Shown one piece after another: positions 10,181-19,924 of a stretch of DNA of 64,000 nt. The position numbers were made by a program, and so were the translations under genes. Numbering within the stretch: position 1 is the first letter of the stretch; every line of letters begins with the position of its first letter. Below the pieces are notes generated by a model. The model was not told the origin of the DNA and did no database searches. It saw only the letters and a program-made list of their open reading frames with translations. Source of the stretch: Breviolum minutum Mf 1.05b.01 (lineage: Eukaryota > Sar > Dinophyceae > Suessiales > Symbiodiniaceae); the NCBI GenBank assembly GCA_000507305.1, contig DF239117.1, positions 1-64,000 on the forward strand, in the 5' to 3' direction.

Positions 10181-10228
10181 GTCCGTCTTGGAAATCGAAT
10201 ACGTCTTTCATTGGACAGACCGCAGCAG
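10181..10228 (+). CDS. putative exon
   Basis: After CCTGAG, 16 codons in phase 0-0 end at CAG before the donor GTGTGG: VRLGNRIRLSLDRPQQ. The open frame also extends back to the B element end (CATCCCAG at 10120), so that end could serve as the acceptor instead. Confidence 0.45.
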
Positions 10229-10321
10229 GTGTGGAAATTTGTGGAAGCTTCGGGGTTTGATGATCATAATGTGTGGAACTTACTTGTAGCTATATAACTT
10301 ATATACCCAGAATTGGGTGGA

Positions 10322-10422
10322 CTAGTTGGTGCTTTCAAACATTTTTCATTTTCATCCCTACCTGGGGAAATGACCCAATTTGACTTACATTTTTCAGGTG
10401 GGTTGGTTCAACCACCAACTAG
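10322..10422 (+). mobile_element. family A inverted-repeat element
   Basis: CTAGTTGGTGCTTTCAAAC and GGTTCAACCACCAACTAG ends. The flanks on both sides carry AACTTATATACCCAGAATTGGGTGG-like duplicates (about 10290-10321 and 10429-10453), an unusually long local duplication. Confidence 0.88.
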
Positions 10423-10509
10423 TATAGAACTTATATACCCAGAATTGGGTGGGGTATATAGTCATAGGTGTTATGATATGCAAAAAACAGTTATAAAACT
10501 TATAACTAT

Positions 10510-10610
10510 CCTACCCTCCGGGGAACTAACACTCCTCCCATTTGAAAGGTAGCGGTTGGACGATGATTTTCCGAAATTCCATAGGTGGGATATGTGATCG
10601 TTCCCCCAGG
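10510..10610. mobile_element. family D element, diverged
   Basis: CTACCCTCCGGGGAACTAAC left and CCCCCAGGAGGATAACTAAC-like right. The interior is altered. Confidence 0.55.
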
Positions 10611-10993
10611 AGGATAACTAACAAAAAAACACCAAACAAACATAAGGAATTTAAGAATTTGGGATTACAGGTTTGGAGACACATGACTCATTGAGGGATT
10701 TTTACATCACATGTTATGTAAGGACCTGAAATCAATGTCAAGTCAATGGGTTATGGTTGGTGGTTCACTATTCGAGCTGTCCATTTCATACAGGCGTTCT
10801 GGTTGGTTGGTGACCGGAGGACCAATCTGAGCCACCAATAGATATCTACCATTGGTTGATCAACAGAGAACTCAATGGATTTTCTTTTTTTTTAAATACA
10901 GGTGGTAGGTGTTCAGTAGCGTTTCAAACATATGTTAAACCAACCAATCAAGTTTTACAACTATATCTTACGTACCAAGTTGTTTGTCTTTAG

Positions 10994-11137
10994 GTGAACT
11001 GCGGACCTTTTCGCACACCAACCCAATTGGAACGTTGTGAACCGCCGCGCTGTGAACGAGCAGTTTTTTTTTGGCTACCAAAAACGGCCAAGTACGGGCG
11101 ATCTGCTTGTCTTCTCCAAGCAAAGGAGCGGTGTTGG
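10994..11137 (+). CDS. putative exon, Cys/Arg-rich
   Basis: Acceptor GTTTGTCTTTAG, donor GTGAGG, exactly 48 codons in phase 0-0. Begins VNCGPFRTPTQLERCEPP and ends SACLLQAKERCW. Several cysteines and basic residues, but no recognised metal-binding pattern. Confidence 0.6.
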
Positions 11138-11419
11138 GTGAGGATGAAAAAAATGGTTGTCAGCATTAGTTTCGAAGTTTGTGTCATTTATGGGTTTGGA
11201 ATTTCCGAATTTATTCATGGGCCGGAATCGTTATATAGCTCCTTTCTGAGAATCCGTTTTTTTTGAAACCAGGATTTCAAGGGGATGGGATAGACGAGCA
11301 GTGGTTTTAAAGTTTCATTCAGATATTGGTTTATGAAAGGTTTTAAAACTCGGGTCCTTAGGGGGTGAAATGATCCAGCAGTTTGAGTTGTTTTGTCAAC
11401 ATGTTTTTTTCCAAATGGG

Positions 11420-11515
11420 TACTCTCCTGAAAACTAACATGTCCCTGTGGAAGATGTATTGCTTACTGAAATAGTCCCTTTTTAGGGGACTACCTCGTTC
11501 GTTTTCGTGGGTGTA
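11420..11515. mobile_element. family D element, shortened
   Basis: TACTCTCCTGAAAACTAAC left and TTCGTTTTCGTGGGTGTA right; the core AGTCCCTTTTTAGGGGAC matches the copy at 62216. Confidence 0.7.
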
Positions 11516-11820
11516 GTCAAGCTTACACCAAAAGTACAGCTTCGAATCTGTTTGGACGTTTTTTTTCGTTGGAGCAAAACAGGGGTCCCAGGTCCCAGGG
11601 ACGGGTGGTTGGTGGTTTTTCGAGTTTGTCGTCTCTAAGTTTGGCTCCCGTACTTGACTTGTAAAACGAAATGGATCGGTCAAAAAGGTCCTGACATGTG
11701 TTTTTTTTGCACCAAAAAAATCCCAAGAATCACCCCATTTCCATCCATTTCCCCATTTTCCTCAGAGTTGTTTTTTTTGAAACCCAAATATTTTTTTCAT
11801 GCTTTACATTTGACCTACAG

Positions 11821-11970
11821 TACCTTCTCAAAAATTCCAAGACAAAATTGCCAACCATTTTCTTAAGGTTCGTGGGAGTCATAGAGAATTCGTGTCGTTG
11901 GCAACTTTTGGGTTGGCGACTTTTCACATCAGGGGACGAAAGGATCCGAAAACATCTGCACCAAATCTAG
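11821..11970 (+). CDS. putative exon, 3' end uncertain
   Basis: Strong acceptor (ACATTTGACCTACAG). Open for 49 codons to TAG; starts YLLKNSKTKLPTIFL. A donor GTTCGT at 11868 would give a 47-nt exon instead of the full frame. Confidence 0.5.
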   Translation, partial: YLLKNSKTKLPTIFLRFVGVIENSCRWQLLGWRLFTSGDERIRKHLHQI

Positions 11971-12004
11971 TAACTTTGGATCCAACTTTAAATGTTTCTT
12001 TTAG

Positions 12005-12052
12005 ATGTGCCACTCCAATGTTTTTCAGTGTATCCTGCAAGTAAATTACCAG
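12005..12052 (+). CDS. putative exon
   Basis: Strong acceptor (AAATGTTTCTTTTAG). 16 codons, MCHSNVFQCILQVNYQ, then the donor GTGTTT. An alternative donor GTAAAT at 12041 gives 12 codons. Both keep phase 0-0. Confidence 0.58.
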
Positions 12053-12204
12053 GTGTTTTTTGGAGAAAAAATGCCAGGATTGTTTACCAAATCATGGAAA
12101 GACGGTGGTGTAAGGTCGACTTGGATTTTTTCGCACAAAAACACACACTTGTTTGTTGAAGGTTCAACTTCACCGAGCACTTTTTTGGCAAGTGGAATGT
12201 CCAT

Positions 12205-12310
12205 ACACACAAGTTGGGTTATAACTCCGCTTATCCGGGTCGTAACCGCAGTTGCCTGTTTATAAGGCCATTTATAGGGGTTATAACTCCACTTGTAGCT
12301 AGTAGGGGCC
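12205..12310. mobile_element. family G-like element, diverged
   Basis: GTTATAACTCC motifs at both ends, a CCATTTATAGGG core and GGGGCCCACC at the right, similar to the better copy at 34563. Confidence 0.5.
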
Positions 12311-12372
12311 CACCTTGCAGACAATGTATTCTTTTTATATGATGTATGCTAGGATCGTCACAAGCATGCCAG

Positions 12373-12486
12373 GGTCAACCAGACGCAGCAAAAGTTGGAA
12401 TGATTCCTCCCGAAGCGAACAAAACAACCGTGATGCGTGGGGGAAAAGAGCCAAGAAACCCAAAACAGTTGCATTTCCTATACATG
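12373..12486 (+). CDS. putative exon
   Basis: Acceptor GCATGCCAG, strong donor GTGAGC, exactly 38 codons in phase 0-0. Begins GQPDAAKVGMIPPEANKT, ends NPKQLHFLYM. All three frames are fairly open, but this one fits its neighbours' phase. Confidence 0.6.
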
Positions 12487-12628
12487 GTGAGCAACAAGAT
12501 CCAGAATCACGGTCTACTCTTGCTCTTCGTCTGGCGGGGGGTTCCTTGGGTTCGTCGATTCTGTGGTACATGTTGATGGATGAAGATCCTCCAAACATTT
12601 CATTAAAGCCATTACACAAGTTTCACAG

Positions 12629-12701
12629 GTTGGATTTTCAACCAACCACTCCTTCCCAACCAAGTTGCAGGCCATGGGAAAGCGTGGTGCAACACCTGCA
12701 G
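12629..12701 (+). CDS. putative exon
   Basis: Acceptor CAAGTTTCACAG, donor GTTTTG, 24 codons plus 1 nt: VGFSTNHSFPTKLQ then AMGKRGATPA. Confidence 0.52.
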
Positions 12702-13329
12702 GTTTTGGGGAATATTTGATATGGTTTGAGTGGTGGTAGCGAAGGTCAAGATGGTAAAAGTGATGTATCCTTTGGTAATATGTATATATGTCTATATGTA
12801 TATGATGTATATGTACAACTGGAAAATGGACCATGAATGAGTGGATGTATTTCCTTTTTGGATAAGGGCGATTTTGATTGGGACATGTTAGTTTAATTAC
12901 TGGAAGGCAAGGTGTGTATATAGTTATTCTATGTCTCGACTCTGTACTTATATGTACGTATATATGTATATCATATATTTGTCTAAGTACCTTGAGAATT
13001 GAAGGAACATAGAATCTACAGCAAGAAAATGTGTTGTTTTGGTTTCATACGATTTGGCATAACATCTCAAGCCGTCAACACCAATTCATTCGTTCATTAC
13101 CAATTCAGCCAAAGGTAATACCCAAGCACCAACCTCATCAATGACGTGTCGTTTCCTGTGAACAAAAAAACGCCAGGGATAGGAAAGACGTATATAGGTG
13201 GAATGGAACACCTAGTTGGAAACAAGTTTGCAATTGAAGACATCGACTGAAGCAATCAGGTGAAATTCTGAACTGCTCCTGAGACCAGAGAACACAGTGC
13301 AATCATCTATTATTGATATTTCACAATAG

Positions 13330-13415
13330 GAAAGCATTTCATCATGTACTGCACTGGGATTGTTGGATGCTGGTGTATACTGTATACCGTTGATGGTCAA
13401 AATCCGGCTAGCGAG
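13330..13415 (+). CDS. putative exon
   Basis: Acceptor GATATTTCACAATAG, donor GTGATG, 28 codons plus 2 nt: ESISSCTALGLLDAGVYC then IPLMVKIRLA. The leftover AG plus the first C of 13489 makes Ser. The minus strand is also open, but splice signals support +. Confidence 0.58.
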
Positions 13416-13488
13416 GTGATGTGGAACACATTCCGTTCTCATTTTTGATGGTGTTTTGTTGCCCTCCCAACTGATTTGCCATTGCTAG

Positions 13489-13509
13489 CTGGGCTGTGTT
13501 CATGAACAG
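13489..13509 (+). CDS. putative 21-nt microexon
   Basis: Long pyrimidine-rich acceptor (CTGATTTGCCATTGCTAG) and donor GTTGAT bound 21 nt (WAVFMN core). The start phase matches 13330-13415. Too short to support alone. Confidence 0.42.
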
Positions 13510-13972
13510 GTTGATAGATAAACATATAATATAATTAAACTATGGCTATATATCCCAAACTATTGGCGACCTCAACGTCATCCAATCATACCCCATGAGT
13601 TCTGGTTTATGATTTATAGATATATGATATATGATATATGAGTGAAGCACTTCATTCACTTCAAGTTGGCTTGAGTCTAACACACCCGTTGGGAACATGC
13701 CAGAACATGCCCTCACAGGTGCGGCTTGGAAGCGTTTCCGCCGTGAAGCCCAAAGTGGTGGTGTGGAAATGTAGAGAGCAATGACTGGTGCCAGTTTGGA
13801 ATTACAGATTTTGAAACCATATTCAGTGGTATATTTTGTTTTTTTGGGGGGTCCAGTGATTTTTGTACTTTATCCTGATTTGACCCTCCAGCTTTTTGCT
13901 TGTTTGTTATTGATTTGTATGTTTTTTTTTCTGTTTGCGAGGTCAAGCTTCTTCATCAACTGATTTTATTAG

Positions 13973-14074
13973 AAGGTACCCGAGGGGATTAACATTGCCA
14001 AATCTATCATGTTCATCAGCACCGCTGTTTGTTGCTTGATGTTGGTGCTTTTTGATTCTAATTGTTATCGCAAA
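13973..14074 (+). CDS. putative exon with hydrophobic (transmembrane-like) segment
   Basis: Excellent acceptor (CAACTGATTTTATTAG) and consensus donor GTAAGT; exactly 34 codons in phase 0-0. KVPEGINIAKS is followed by IMFISTAVCCLMLVLF and DSNCYRK: a 16-residue hydrophobic run bounded by charge, as in a membrane helix. One of the best exon calls here. Confidence 0.72.
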
Positions 14075-14192
14075 GTAAGTTGATTTGTGATGTTTCCTAA
14101 GTGAGAATCCCCCGCGACATTCCATTGTACTGTTTGGTTCGTAAGAAATTTGAACCATAGACTTCAATGATTTCTAATGATCTCTATTATAG

Positions 14193-14232
14193 AATATCCT
14201 GGAGGCTAGTGCCTGTATACATCTGATGGTGG
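14193..14232 (+). CDS. putative exon
   Basis: Strong acceptor (GATCTCTATTATAG), donor GTGAAT, 13 codons plus 1 nt: NILEASACIHLMV. The leftover G plus CC at the start of 14271 makes Ala, so the two exons join in frame. Confidence 0.68.
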
Positions 14233-14270
14233 GTGAATGATTTTTGGCACAGCTTACCCTTTTGTCACAG

Positions 14271-14344
14271 CCAAAACCCACTCCGTTAAACGGATTCCCG
14301 TTTTGTTCGAACAAAAATCGGCCAAGGAGGTGCTGGAACCAAGA
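14271..14344 (+). CDS. putative exon
   Basis: Acceptor CCCTTTTGTCACAG, donor GTAAGG, 2 nt plus 24 codons: KTHSVKRIPVLFEQKSA then KEVLEPR. The 38-nt spacing to 14193-14232 would be a very small intron. Frame and both splice ends are otherwise convincing. Confidence 0.65.
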
Positions 14345-14399
14345 GTAAGGTCAACACCATCGTGTCGGTTGGGCTTCTCAAATCTTGAAAAAAAACACA

Positions 14400-14640
14400 A
14401 AAAGGTCGTCCAGAGAGGTAGGTTGAACCAACATCTATGTGTGTACAAATAGATATATTACTGCATATACATTAGATATATACTATGTATATGTATATAT
14501 ATATATATATTTGTTGTTTTCTTTATGTTATATACATTATACGTACTTTACACATGCTTTTTTTGTAGTATACGTATACACCATAGGTACATTATATATT
14601 ATATATACAATGTGTTATATGTATAAATACATTTGATTTT
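14400..14640. repeat. AT-rich stretch with (TA)n
   Basis: TATATG/TATACA-rich with a (TA)n run near 14497-14510. No exon. Confidence 0.8.
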
Positions 14641-14788
14641 GAATATCTTGCCGATTCATGTTACATGGATTAATCTGATCATTATGTCTTAGTTTAGTCA
14701 TATTGGATCCGTGGATTTTCCACAATGTGGGCTTGCTAGATGTGTGTCAGCACATAAGCCCTGATCAAAGGCGCTATAACAAGCTGGT

Positions 14789-14871
14789 ACCCATAGGATC
14801 CATGCATGGTATATTCACCTACAGTTGGCGTAAATCTATGGTAAATGTAGGTAAATGGATCCTATGGGGTA
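14789..14871. mobile_element. family H palindromic element
   Basis: TACCCATAGGATCCATG left, ATGGATCCTATGGGGTA right, arms TTCACCTAC / GTAGGTAAAT. It lies in the inferred intron before 14904. Confidence 0.88.
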
Positions 14872-14903
14872 CAACAAGTGGCACGTTTTGGTGAGTTTTT
14901 CAG

Positions 14904-14947
14904 CTGCCACTTGTTACCAGAGCCACAAATATCCTCCTTGATAGGAA
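14904..14947 (+). CDS. putative exon
   Basis: Acceptor GTGAGTTTTTCAG, donor GTGAGC, 14 codons plus 2 nt: LPLVTRATNILLDR. The start phase matches the end of 14271-14344. Confidence 0.58.
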
Positions 14948-15094
14948 GTGAGCATCAGTGATACCATGGAAAGATGACATCAATCATTATTTAAAGATTA
15001 GATTTCCAATCATCACTTGTTCAGGTGTTGATGATGAAGTTTTAATTACGAAGTGTACATACACCTCAAGTCAACCAAAATAGCAATTGAAAAG

Positions 15095-15267
15095 CGACCA
15101 TGTTGATGGTATTTTCTGGTATCAACAAAAAAATGGTGATTTCCAACGGCTATGTCGGTTTAACAGAGAGTGTCAAACGGCAAGCTATATTCAGTCCAGG
15201 ATCTGGTCAGATCTGGTCAGGAGTTCAACTGGAACTGGTCCCAGCATCTCTCAGGGTCAAATGTCAG
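15095..15267 (+). CDS. putative long exon
   Basis: 2 nt plus 57 open codons ending CAG before the donor GTTGAT. Reads TMLMVFSGINKKMVISNG, YVGLTESVKRQAIFSPGS and GQIWSGVQLELVPASLRV. The alternation of hydrophobic and polar residues looks like beta structure. The acceptor (TTGAAAAG) is weak; no family recognised. Confidence 0.65.
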
Positions 15268-15420
15268 GTTGATCTTTAATTAGTTACAAGATTACGGCAA
15301 AAAAAAGAAAAACAAGCTTGCCCCAAAAAAGGTCACCCAGGCCGATCAGTGATTGACTTAACAGAAATCAACAAAAAGTGAGGCCTCTATCAATCTTTTC
15401 TAGATATGAGATTCGATGAG

Positions 15421-15495
15421 ATTCCTTTACTAAGCCAGCCAAAACATGAGGGGATTTCGATGAGAACACGCCATGAACGTCAAATGCATGCAGAT
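15421..15495 (+). CDS. putative exon
   Basis: 25 codons in phase 0-0 between GATGAG and the donor GTTTAG: IPLLSQPKHEGISMRTRH then ERQMHAD. An acceptor at 15402 (CTTTTCTAG) would extend it upstream in the same frame. Confidence 0.5.
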
Positions 15496-15790
15496 GTTTA
15501 GATGAAGTAGGATACAGAAACTATCGCTTTTGGTGCATGTTGGAAGACAATCACACATAAATGACATGGTATATAATGTATTTATGTATTTATATATCGG
15601 TATTACACATTTATATACATATACATATGGATACGATATATATATATAGATACTCATTTTACAGCACACATACTACATGTGTATATGTATATATACATAT
15701 ATGTATAAACGCATCCCATGAAAAGTGAACTTTGAGTCAATTATTTTCTTCGTTTTCCTCTACCCTTTGTATATGTTTCCTTTTTCATAG
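15496..15790. other. AT-rich intron-like stretch
   Basis: TATATA/TGTATA repeats and a pyrimidine-rich end leading to the acceptor at 15790. No exon. Confidence 0.6.
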
Positions 15791-15913
15791 AAAGTTTTTT
15801 TTCTTGCCGGACTCGTGGTGGTTCCTGAAATTCTATGCATCGATGCAAAACAACCCAACCATGACCTGACTGTTGCCGTTGAGGTTTTGAGAGATACCAA
15901 CCTGGTTTCAGAG
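15791..15913 (+). CDS. putative exon, hydrophobic start
   Basis: Excellent acceptor (GTTTCCTTTTTCATAG). Reads KVFFLAGLVVVPEILCID, AKQPNHDLTVAVE, VLRDTNLVSE. Possible donors are GTTTTG (after 15883), GTGACA (after 15913) and GTAAAA (after 15936). The first 17 residues are hydrophobic and may be membrane-embedded. Confidence 0.7.
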
Positions 15914-15960
15914 GTGACAGAAGATATTTTTCGGGGGTAAAAAATGGATGGTGATGCGTG

Positions 15961-16073
15961 ATACTGTTGATGGTTCAGAAATCCCAAACAACCACCGGTT
16001 GGATATATAAAGCTTGCAAATACTGGGATAAACTACATATCAACTGGTGCAGGATTTCGTCCATCAACAGTAG
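15961..16073 (+). mobile_element. family E element inside an intron
   Basis: TACTGTTGATGGTTCAG left, CCATCAACAGTA right, core ACTGGGATAAACTAC. It lies between the exons at 15791 and 16110. Confidence 0.88.
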
Positions 16074-16109
16074 CAGTTGCTTTTGTTTTAGTGTGTTGTT
16101 TTTCAAAAG

Positions 16110-16213
16110 GCTTTACCCTTTTTCCAGTGCTTTCAAGATTTATAGTTTTTTTTATTTGGGGAATGAATGTGTTGACATATTTTTGGATGACATATTTGTT
16201 CGCAGTTTCATGG
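16110..16213 (+). CDS. putative exon, transmembrane-like
   Basis: 2 nt plus 34 codons from TTTTTCAAAAG to the donor GTGAAC. Reads FTLFPVLSRFIVFFIWGM and NVLTYFWMTYLFAVSW: almost wholly hydrophobic, as in membrane helices. Another frame (FKIYSFFYLGNECVDIF) is also open, so the frame is not certain. Confidence 0.52.
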
Positions 16214-16379
16214 GTGAACTCAGATGAACACGGATCATTTTGATGTTTTGAAATTTTTGTGACTTCAGTTCTCAGAAAAAAAGAAGGAACAACTTGGTGG
16301 TTTAAAACATCAGGTTTTTTTGGTATCCGTCAACCCTTGAAAGGGATGTAATTACAAACGAACCAAAAATCCTCCCCAG

Positions 16380-16426
16380 GAACAAAACATGTGGGAAGTT
16401 TATCGGTTTATGTTGGGATCTTTGAG
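16380..16426 (+). CDS. putative exon
   Basis: Acceptor AAATCCTCCCCAG, possible GC donor (GCTTAA): EQNMWEVYRFMLGSL plus 2 nt. The open frame runs further into the family D element. Confidence 0.45.
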
Positions 16427-16468
16427 GCTTAACAAATGGAATGATGACAATCCCAGTTATCCCCAGTT

Positions 16469-16579
16469 ACCCTCCCCGAAGTTCAACATAGCCCCTGAAA
16501 AATGGTGGTTGGAAGACTACTTTCCTATTGGGTCCCGGTATATTTTCAGGGGCGAACTGTTAAACTTCAGGGAGGGTAT
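16469..16579. mobile_element. family D inverted-repeat element
   Basis: TACCCTCCCCGAAGTTCAAC left, GTTAAACTTCAGGGAGGGTA right, with AGCCCCTGAAAA / TTTTCAGGGGC subterminal arms. Flanked by CCCAGTTATCC / CCCAAGTTATCC direct repeats. Confidence 0.9.
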
Positions 16580-16674
16580 CCCAAGTTATCCCAAGTTGTC
16601 TCAGTTCCGTAACATGATGATTGACATTTCCGGGGTGATCATCAAATGTTGAGTTGAAGGCCAGCCTAGGCCAG

Positions 16675-16749
16675 AAGTTGAGTGATGGAGTGTCAGATGT
16701 GCCTCAAGCACTCCTGAAAAATAAACCTGGAATGTTCCACATTGTCGAA
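16675..16749 (+). CDS. putative exon
   Basis: After CCTAGGCCAG, exactly 25 codons in phase 0-0 to the donor GTAACA: KLSDGVSDVPQALLKNKP then GMFHIVE. Confidence 0.6.
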
Positions 16750-17079
16750 GTAACATAGCCATTGGGTCCCACAATGCCAGTCACCAGGATCATCCAGTCT
16801 ATGTTTTTTGGTTCGGGGATCTAAGCCTATAGTCCTTTACTTCCCACCGCTCCATACATGAGGCCATACATGAAGCCATAATAGCTGATCTTCTGACCGC
16901 TGGCCATTAGTCTTCAGAAGGGCACCCCCGAAAATCCAGGAAATCATCCGCTTCGACTTGTCCTCATAGTTTTTCTAAAATGGGCCTGTTCAACGATCAA
17001 CTAGAAAATCATTGAGATTTCCTGTGTTTTTTTCTCTATCTGCAATCTTTTCTTTCCCGCCAACTTGGAAAACGTGCAG

Positions 17080-17171
17080 GTTCCCGAAACGGCACGATGC
17101 ATGCTTGCGGAGGGAGTGTCTTGGCAGCTATACTAGATCCATAGTGCTTGGTGCTTTTGATGCTGCGAAGG
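17080..17171 (+). CDS. putative exon
   Basis: Long pyrimidine-rich region and GAAAACGTGCAG acceptor. 1 nt, 30 codons, 1 nt to the donor GTTGGT: FPKRHDACLRRECLGSYT then RSIVLGAFDAAK. The end phase matches 17479. Confidence 0.57.
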
Positions 17172-17183
17172 GTTGGTCCACAA

Positions 17184-17297
17184 CTAGGTGGTGGCAACTC
17201 AAATATTTTTGGAATGTTCACCCTGAAATATGGGAAATTTTTCACCCATGTTGACGATTTCATATTTTTCAAATGGGTTGTTTTTTCAACCATCTAA
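17184..17297 (+). mobile_element. family A element directly after a donor site
   Basis: CTAGGTGGTGGCAACTC left, GGTTGTTTTTTCAACCATCTAAG-type right end. It starts only 12 nt after the inferred exon end at 17171. Confidence 0.8.
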
Positions 17298-17478
17298 GGT
17301 TGTTTCAACACACCTTTGGAACACACCCCTAAACCGTTACCTACAGGCCATTTTTAGGGATTCCTTTCATAGTTGGCGTTGCCGGGGGATTGCCGATTGG
17401 GTGTGCGATATCGAGGTGTGGTGTATCTTTCTTGGAAACCACCAACTATAGTTGATGAATTGATAACCCCCTTTCCAG

Positions 17479-17570
17479 AGTGTGCTGCCGTTGCTGCAAG
17501 CTATGTTCGTATCTTGCCGTCGTGGGGACCGGGGATTTCGATCCCCCGTCATCACTATGGAATCATGGGA
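17479..17570 (+). CDS. putative exon, possibly longer
   Basis: Excellent acceptor (AACCCCCTTTCCAG). 2 nt plus 30 codons: CAAVAASYVRILPSWGPG then ISIPRHHYGIMG, donor GTGTTG. The same frame stays open to 17750 (VLGGAGLFHVFVATYQTV, hydrophobic), so a longer exon is possible. The start phase matches 17080-17171. Confidence 0.58.
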
Positions 17571-17882
17571 GTGTTGGGAGGGGCTGGGTTGTTCCATGTT
17601 TTTGTTGCTACGTATCAGACAGTGACCCCTGTAATATTCCTTTTTAAAAGAATGCAACACATATGTGTCATCCAAGATATGCAACTCCAAATCCCCCTGC
17701 AACCAAAGCACACCTCGTGTGTTGAACAAAAAAACTACGGAATGAATTAAAAGTAAGTGACATGTAATTTGAGCAGTGCAAAATTGACGAATTATTCGTG
17801 TTAGTACTTGGTATCGGTATACTACATTCTTAGGATTTCTGAAAGGTCATTCTACATGACTTTCCATGTATGAAACAACCAG

Positions 17883-18030
17883 GATTTCCCTTGTACCCCC
17901 GGGATGAAGTGGCTCAACTATTTCAAAATTTTCAACATCCCAAAGATCTGCCGATTTTGCAAAGCTGTTTAACGTTGGCAGAGTCACCTTCCCCTTCACC
18001 CTCCACCAAAAACACACAACGAAAAACCCA
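17883..18030 (+). CDS. open frame, possible exon
   Basis: After ACAACCAG: FPLYPRDEVAQLFQNF, QHPKDLPILQSCLTL, then a Ser/Pro-rich run. A donor GTGGCT at 17909 would leave only 26 nt. The boundary is not resolved. Confidence 0.35.
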
Positions 18031-18197
18031 TCCAACGTGTTTTTTTCCCTATAGACAGAAAAAGTATTGTGTTTATAGATTTTAATCCCCATATCTTTTA
18101 TATATATTGTATAATATATATATACATATGTTTCAACTATATAAATATACATATTTAATACATCCCCTTATTGCCCTTAGTTGTTTTTCGTCCCCAG

Positions 18198-18314
18198 CAA
18201 ACAAAATCCCTTGAAGTTTCCCCCAATTTTGAGGCCACTGCAGCCTTGTCCACTGCAGTGGAGCAACGACACAAATTTCAGACCGAGCTCCTTAGCCTGA
18301 AGACGTGGCACCCC
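18198..18314 (+). CDS. putative exon, start of charged helix-rich series
   Basis: Excellent acceptor (GTTTTTCGTCCCCAG), donor GTTTTT, 39 codons in phase 0-0: QTKSLEVSPNFEATAAL, STAVEQRHKFQTELLS, LKTWHP. The middle has heptad-like leucine/alanine spacing. Confidence 0.62.
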
Positions 18315-18354
18315 GTTTTTTTGGTTCAGGAGGGATTACACCCTGGAAAATGAA

Positions 18355-18550
18355 CATCCCAAAACTGGAGGTTTGGTTCAGATGATTATCCTCTCCGATT
18401 GGGTGATGTTAATTTTGTTTGGAGGGGGATTACCCCGCAGAAAACTAAGATGACAATGGAAACCCCACCATTTGAAGATGTACTTCCTATTGAAGATGGG
18501 AATGTTCCAATGTCATGGTGGTTTTCAGAGCTGTATATTTTGGGGGTGGA
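18355..18550. mobile_element. degenerate family C/D elements
   Basis: TACACCCTGGAAAATGAACA at 18338-18357, then GCAGAAAACTAAGATGACAA and GAAGATGTACTTCCTATT: fragments of C- and D-type repeats with no complete inverted end. Confidence 0.4.
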
Positions 18551-18927
18551 AAATTCTGGAAGATTTTTTTGTTGGACTTCCTGTACTATGTATATACCAA
18601 CCTATCATAATCAAATTGAAGTCGATTGAAATTTAGTGTTTTAGGTCTTGAGCATTTCTTCCATGACCAACCTTTATAGTCACAAGTCAAAATTCAAAAG
18701 AGACATAAAACCACGCCCGGCACAGTTAGAGAAGAAGGAAGTTGCACTAAAAACGCAATTCTTTAGATCATGATGATGTGAAACATGCGCCTTTTGCAAA
18801 CTTTTGCAGATTGATTGTCAAGTTTTCTATATGTTCACCTAATATTAATGAACAACTCTGCTGCCAAAAAAATCTGTGTTCCAAAAACACCTATCAAGGA
18901 ACGTGTTACAACAGGTGCATATCACAG

Positions 18928-18959
18928 CTGTGACTTGGTTTCACGAATTCACCCGAACA
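18928..18959 (+). CDS. putative short exon
   Basis: Acceptor GGTGCATATCACAG, donor GTTTGT, 2 nt plus 10 codons: VTWFHEFTRT. Confidence 0.4.
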
Positions 18960-19054
18960 GTTTGTCAACATAAAAAGTGAGAAATCTTACCAACTTCATG
19001 GGGGGGAAGAATGGACAGACATGTTTGAAAAATTCTCAGTGAAAGGGATCGATC

Positions 19055-19174
19055 ATACTGTTGATGGTTCAGAATTCCCAAACAACAACCGTTTGGATGG
19101 TGCTAAAACCCTGTAAAAAAATGGAATATTTACCATATCAACTGGTTAGCCGGATTTCTGAACCATCAACAGTA
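19055..19174 (+). mobile_element. family E inverted-repeat element
   Basis: TACTGTTGATGGTTCAG left, CTGAACCATCAACAGTA right, 120 bp. The right TIR is the most complete of the E copies. Confidence 0.92.
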
Positions 19175-19333
19175 CGTTTTGTTAAAAAAGACACATCCCC
19201 GTTTGGAATTTGATACATTCTTCAAGCCATTTTGCCTCCATTTGCATCACCATCCCCGATGGGACAATGTGAGGATGTTCGGCCTTATTGGTGAAACCCT
19301 ACAGAGCATGGCTCGGAGGTGTCGATTTTCCAG

Positions 19334-19387
19334 ATGTGCATTGGAAAAAGGGTTGGTAGTCTCATGGTATCCCAAAGTGCAAACGCA
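19334..19387 (+). CDS. putative exon
   Basis: Acceptor GTCGATTTTCCAG, donor GTGAAA, 18 codons in phase 0-0: MCIGKRVGSLMVSQSANA. An overlapping upstream frame (MFGLIGETLQSMAR, 19274-19315) is a rival reading. Confidence 0.52.
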
Positions 19388-19785
19388 GTGAAAGTAAATA
19401 TTCGACTTGACCGGTAATCCTAAACGCAGAAGTTATTTGACCAATCCTAAGAGTGTTTTTACCATTATTTACCTACTTGTACCGCCTAACCCTTACCCAC
19501 ATGTTGGCAAATAGATCATACATTGAGTGTTTGGGTATGGATGAAGGGCCTTTGTATCATTCACTCCCCCTGGAAGTTTGTAGGGAATGACATGGAATGT
19601 GCCCATGATTTTCCGGGATTTGGTCAGGCTGGTAAAAGATGATCAAATGAAACATCCAGATAACTGGCATTGGTTACTAGCCTGAAGTAAGCAGTATGTA
19701 GAATTGCAGGGTAATCCATGTTAGTGAAACATTGTAATTGACCCAAGGCATACTGTTTATCGACAAAAAATTTTAAGTGTTGAAG

Positions 19786-19830
19786 GTTGCTGTCTCAACC
19801 GATGCAGGAATTTTGTGTACCAACCGTGAA
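19786..19830 (+). CDS. putative exon
   Basis: After AGTGTTGAAG, 15 codons in phase 0-0 to GTTCCC: VAVSTDAGILCTNRE. The frame stays open for 28 more codons. Confidence 0.42.
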
Positions 19831-19924
19831 GTTCCCCAAACCATATCACCTTGCAGCTTGTGCAGCCCAATTTTGACGACGTGGAAATGTTACCCTGTGG
19901 TAATCCAATATAAGTGGCTGGAAC

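Noticed and set aside
13212..13442. A minus-strand ORF with fairly protein-like sequence
   Set aside because: The + strand has a strong acceptor and donor around 13330-13415 with matching phase; the minus frame has none.
19272..19315. Exon reading MFGLIGETLQSMAR
   Set aside because: Its donor at 19316 would leave an 18-nt intron before the better acceptor at 19333; kept only as an alternative.
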